Source: Halichondria panicea (Eukaryota; Porifera; Demospongiae; Suberitida; Halichondriidae). Taken from it: 64,000 nt of DNA. Location: contig NC_087383.1 of the NCBI RefSeq assembly GCF_963675165.1, forward strand, positions 5,434,839 through 5,498,838, read 5' to 3'. A program made the translations under genes and the position numbers. Below the pieces are notes generated by a model. That model saw only the letters and a list, made by a program, of their open reading frames with translations, was not told the origin of the DNA and made no database searches. Positions 59,301 through 64,000 of this stretch are shown here, in pieces; within the stretch, counting starts at the first letter, position 1, and each line of letters opens with the position of its first letter.

Positions 59301-60871
59301 ATATTACAATCTCTCTCACACACGCACATGCATGCACACACTCACAGATGTTCTAGTTTATTGGTCGCTGTAAACAGTTGATCAGGCAGGGAGATGAGAC
59401 CACACCCACTCAGATTACTAGAGAGGAGAACGGAACAGTCTGTATAGTTAGTACTAAAAAGACAGAGTCATACATACAAGACAGTGGGCTGATACAATGC
59501 AGGCTTCTGGTACAATTTGGCTTCAGAAAATTAACACTGATTGAAACTACCTGTACACAATGCCATGCAATACTACATGAGTAGATCTATAGGGGAAAGT
59601 AGTCCTTGAGGCAAGTACAGATCGACCAATTAGTAAATTAGTATCCTTATAGCGCTAAATTTCGAGGCACTTAGATTCCTTCATTCGTGGGTTGACTGCT
59701 TATCGGAAGACACGCCTTGCACGTTAATAGCAGATACTTATAATTTCGTGTAGGATTGCTAATTAACCCACTAAAACAGCGAAAATTAAAATTTCGCGCT
59801 ATATAATTATTATCAATAAACCTCCAAGGCCAAGGGGATGGTTACATCTAGCTTTCCAGACTTTTTATAATACAAAAGCTTGTGGGTATGACCCAGCAAT
59901 TCAAGTGCTAAGCTTCTAGCTCTACATATACGTACACCGACTTGTCCAGATCCATGTCCAAACAGTGAGCCCCACCTTTTTTCTTGTTAGCAAGCTTCAC
60001 CCTATAATTATTTGTTCTGCCCTTTCCAACCAGCTAGTATAAATCAGTGCTCCCGCAAATCAACAAATTCGAAGTTTATGAGGAATGTGCTCTGCATGGG
60101 CTTGAGTTTATGATAGTTAAACCCGACCCACCCAGTTGCTATGATACAGACTCCAAGTGGTGTTAACTCACAGCGTTATTAAGTTGATGAGGCCAGTGAA
60201 AGATTCATTGTAGACTGTTAGAGTGGGGTTGTCAGACAGGTCCCTATAATTAAATATTAATACAGTAACTACAGCGCACTGCATAACTAACAGTTACCCC
60301 TGAAGAAAGGCCAACTGCAATTTAAAGGCCAGGTCCCAATGAGCATTTTTTGTTACAAAACAACCCCTCAAAAATATATAAGGACACCCTCTGTATATAC
60401 AATGCATGGTCGTTCCCCAAATGCATGCATGTAAAACGGGTTCCACTGTATAATTATAGAAGCGCCAATATAATTACTGTCTCACAGCAAGGTGATGTGT
60501 CCCCCATAACTGAAAGACCCAGGCACTACGTCCACAACTGCTGTACTTCCTGACTGCAATAGAGAGCTCCAATTACTATTAAGTACGGGAGGAAGGGGAA
60601 AACTATAAAACTCACTGATCACAGTTTTAATTTACGAGCTATGTACAGAACATAACATAGCTCTCTATTAAACTTATGATATCCCAACACAACATTTATC
60701 ACAAGTCTCTGCATGCATGTTTATGGGAGCTCACATTACTGTGGTCGTGTTCCCACATTGTGATCTGACGTTTGGTATGCACACACAATCCTGGGAGCAC
60801 TGCACTGCATAGCTCAGGTCCAGACCAGCCACCAATAACACAACCAGCAGAGATAGAGCTATCATAGTCAT
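53339..60871 (-). CDS. Adhesion GPCR with LRR, HormR, GAIN/GPS and 7TM domains
   Basis: A class B2 receptor in the plasma membrane. Exon 1 (60740-60871) has a signal peptide (ALSLLVVLLVAGLDLSYA) and an LRR cap with paired Cys. LRRs follow, one per exon, nearly all phase 2: 60486-60553, 60172-60243, 59346-59417, 59166-59237, 58958-59032 (motifs LDLSDNPTL, LNLSGCGL, LDLSDNAL, LHLSNNAL). Exon 58273-58813 carries the last repeat, a Ser/Thr-rich linker and a HormR-like domain (CPSNEITAGFRQCLSGGVWG). GAIN exons lie at 57884-58030 and about 57503-57583, 56998-57236 and 56738-56941. The GPS spans exons 56738-56941 and 55982-56091 with CVRW, WSSVNC and CRCLHAGTYAVLD. The 7TM exons are at about 55763-55887, 55540-55637, 55133-55336, 54675-54778, 54234-54443 and 53741-53929, with CWFEWVS before TM5. 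The tail ends at 53339. LRR plus HormR recalls the ADGRA group, but no Ig domain is seen. Confidence 0.85.
56265..56411 (+). repeat. Tandem duplication of about 73 bp
   Basis: Two direct copies of a unit starting atgcatctgaaattggacgt and ending ttagctccaaaaaca, nearly identical. It lies in the GPCR intron that separates the two GPS exons. Confidence 0.9.
56461..56643. mobile_element. MITE, family A
   Basis: The left end has taccattattatagcgggta and the right end ctcgctatatatacggta. It lies in a GPCR intron. Confidence 0.6.
57262..57415. mobile_element. MITE, family A
   Basis: 154 bp from tactgtatagcgggtacttt to aaataacccgctatatacgg plus ta. It lies in a GPCR intron. Confidence 0.75.
59646..59805. 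mobile_element. MITE, family A (diverged)
   Basis: Left ttatagcgctaaatttcgag, right aaaatttcgcgctatataat. It lies in the GPCR intron between LRR exons. Confidence 0.55.
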
Positions 60872-61968
60872 AATGATAGGCAAATCAAGGAGCTGTATGT
60901 TAGTTTAGCATATACGCCTAGCTACTGTGAAGCTTGTCTCTACTGTGCACAAAAAAAATGGGGGAGGGGCTCGCTTGCACAATCATGCTTGTTAAATCGA
61001 GGGCGACTTGTAATGGAAAATGAGATAATTGATAAATTATTAATGATCTTTACCCAGCGATTGTGACGACTGATGCATGATGGACCACCATGTGCACAGC
61101 AATAATTATAGGGTTGGCTGAGACATGTACATACACCAGAGCAGTTGGTGTTGCATGCATGGTTATTAATAAAATGATTATTTGTATGGTTGATTAACAT
61201 TACTTCAAGCATTTTAACTGTTAACTGTTAAGCTGGCGTTTCATGACAAAAACGGTACGTAATTTTCAAACAAAGCGCAAAATTATGTAGCCTTTGCATT
61301 CAAAGCTGAGAACTATTGTACGTATAAATTGAATTTGGACAACTGAACACAAAATAATCGGCAGTTATTATATAGTTGACTCTGGCATGTTTAGTATAAT
61401 TTCTACTGCCATTTCATAGTATAATTATTCTTTTTTACAGTGCGTATTATTCTGTTCTCACTTCCTTTCTCATATTCTAACCTCCCCCCCCCCACACATA
61501 TTCTAACCTCCCCCCCCACGCATACATTCTAACTTCCCCCAAAACACATATTCTAATATAAACCCCCCCACGCATGCATTCTAACTTCCCCTCTACACAT
61601 ATATTCTAACCTCCCCCCACACACATAATTGTATTCTAACCTCCCCCCCAAACACATATTCTAACCTCTCCTCCACACACATATTCTAACCCCCGCCACG
61701 TATACATTCTAACCTCCCCCCACGTATACATTCTAACTTCCCCCCCCCCTACACACACAGACTGGGTCAGCTACAGGTGGGGGACAGGGTTCTGGCTATT
61801 AGCAATTGAATCTCACTTCCATTCTACAACGTATTTCACTTCTATTCCACAACAAAAAATTAATTATTCATCTCTAAGATGTAAACAAACTTAATAATGT
61901 ATCACGAACAAACAAACATTTCCACGTACACTTATCACATGAATAACGTTAATTTCAGTTTTATGTGT
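60872..61968. other. Intergenic interval, 5' flank of the GPCR gene
   Basis: Holds the GPCR promoter side and the 3' end of the HECT gene, plus the minisatellite listed separately. No other gene was recognised. Confidence 0.5.
61478..61760 (+). repeat. Minisatellite, unit cacatattctaacctcccc
   Basis: About twelve degenerate copies of a 20-24 bp unit, each with attctaac followed by a C tract, varying in C number and in acacat versus acgcatgca spacers. All C tracts are on the plus strand. Confidence 0.9.

Positions 61969-64000
<2,032 letters not shown>

Overview
This window looks like animal nuclear DNA, most likely from a demosponge. Genes are split into many short exons with GT-AG introns, some only about 50-110 bp long. 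There are two nuclear tRNA genes and many small DNA-transposon remnants. The AT-rich non-coding DNA is full of palindromic words such as tacatgta and ataattat. The protein set is metazoan: TADA3, a DENN-domain protein, an adhesion GPCR, a NEDD4-type HECT ligase, and a beta/gamma-crystallin of the calcium-binding type known from sponges. The sponge assignment is inference; no rRNA or mitochondrial marker is present.

Layout. 1-17.2 kb, minus: a DENN-domain protein (DENND3-like) with about 25 exons, running off the left edge. Its large intron at 7.8-11.1 kb holds tRNA-Glu(TTC), tRNA-Lys(CTT) and a piggyBac-like element. 17.7-22.3 kb, plus: a complete TADA3 gene, head-to-head with the DENN gene across about 505 bp. 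22.3-26.3 kb: gene-poor and rich in repeats. 26.4-27.4 kb, plus: a beta/gamma-crystallin. 28.3-39.8 kb, minus: a membrane protein with signal peptide, a right-handed beta-helix-like ectodomain, a Cys-rich segment, about eight membrane segments and a cytoplasmic tail. 40.4-50.8 kb, minus: a large gene I do not recognise, with a charged N-terminus, a helical TPR-like middle and a beta-rich C-terminus. 51.8-53.1 kb, plus: an LRR gene relic broken by a hAT-like insertion and frameshifts. 53.3-60.9 kb, minus: an LRR-HormR-GAIN-7TM adhesion GPCR whose GPS lacks the usual cleavage residues. 61.5-61.8 kb: a C-rich minisatellite. 62.0-64.0 kb, minus: the C-terminal exons of a NEDD4-type HECT E3 ligase, running off the right edge.

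The genes do not form an operon or an obvious functional cluster. Roles implied are Rab activation and membrane traffic (DENN), SAGA/ATAC-type histone acetylation (TADA3), calcium-binding structural protein (crystallin), cell-surface sensing (beta-helix protein, adhesion GPCR) and ubiquitin ligation (HECT). The most striking non-coding content is a set of transposons with readable insertion histories: a Mutator-like element and a hairpin both nested in one older repeat, a hAT-like MITE that splits an LRR exon in a way that excision would restore the frame, a piggyBac-like element that carries two exon-like units, and a pogo/Tigger MITE with intact ends.

Exon limits were read by eye from splice sites and codon phase. 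Those given to the base were phase-checked; those marked 'about' were not.
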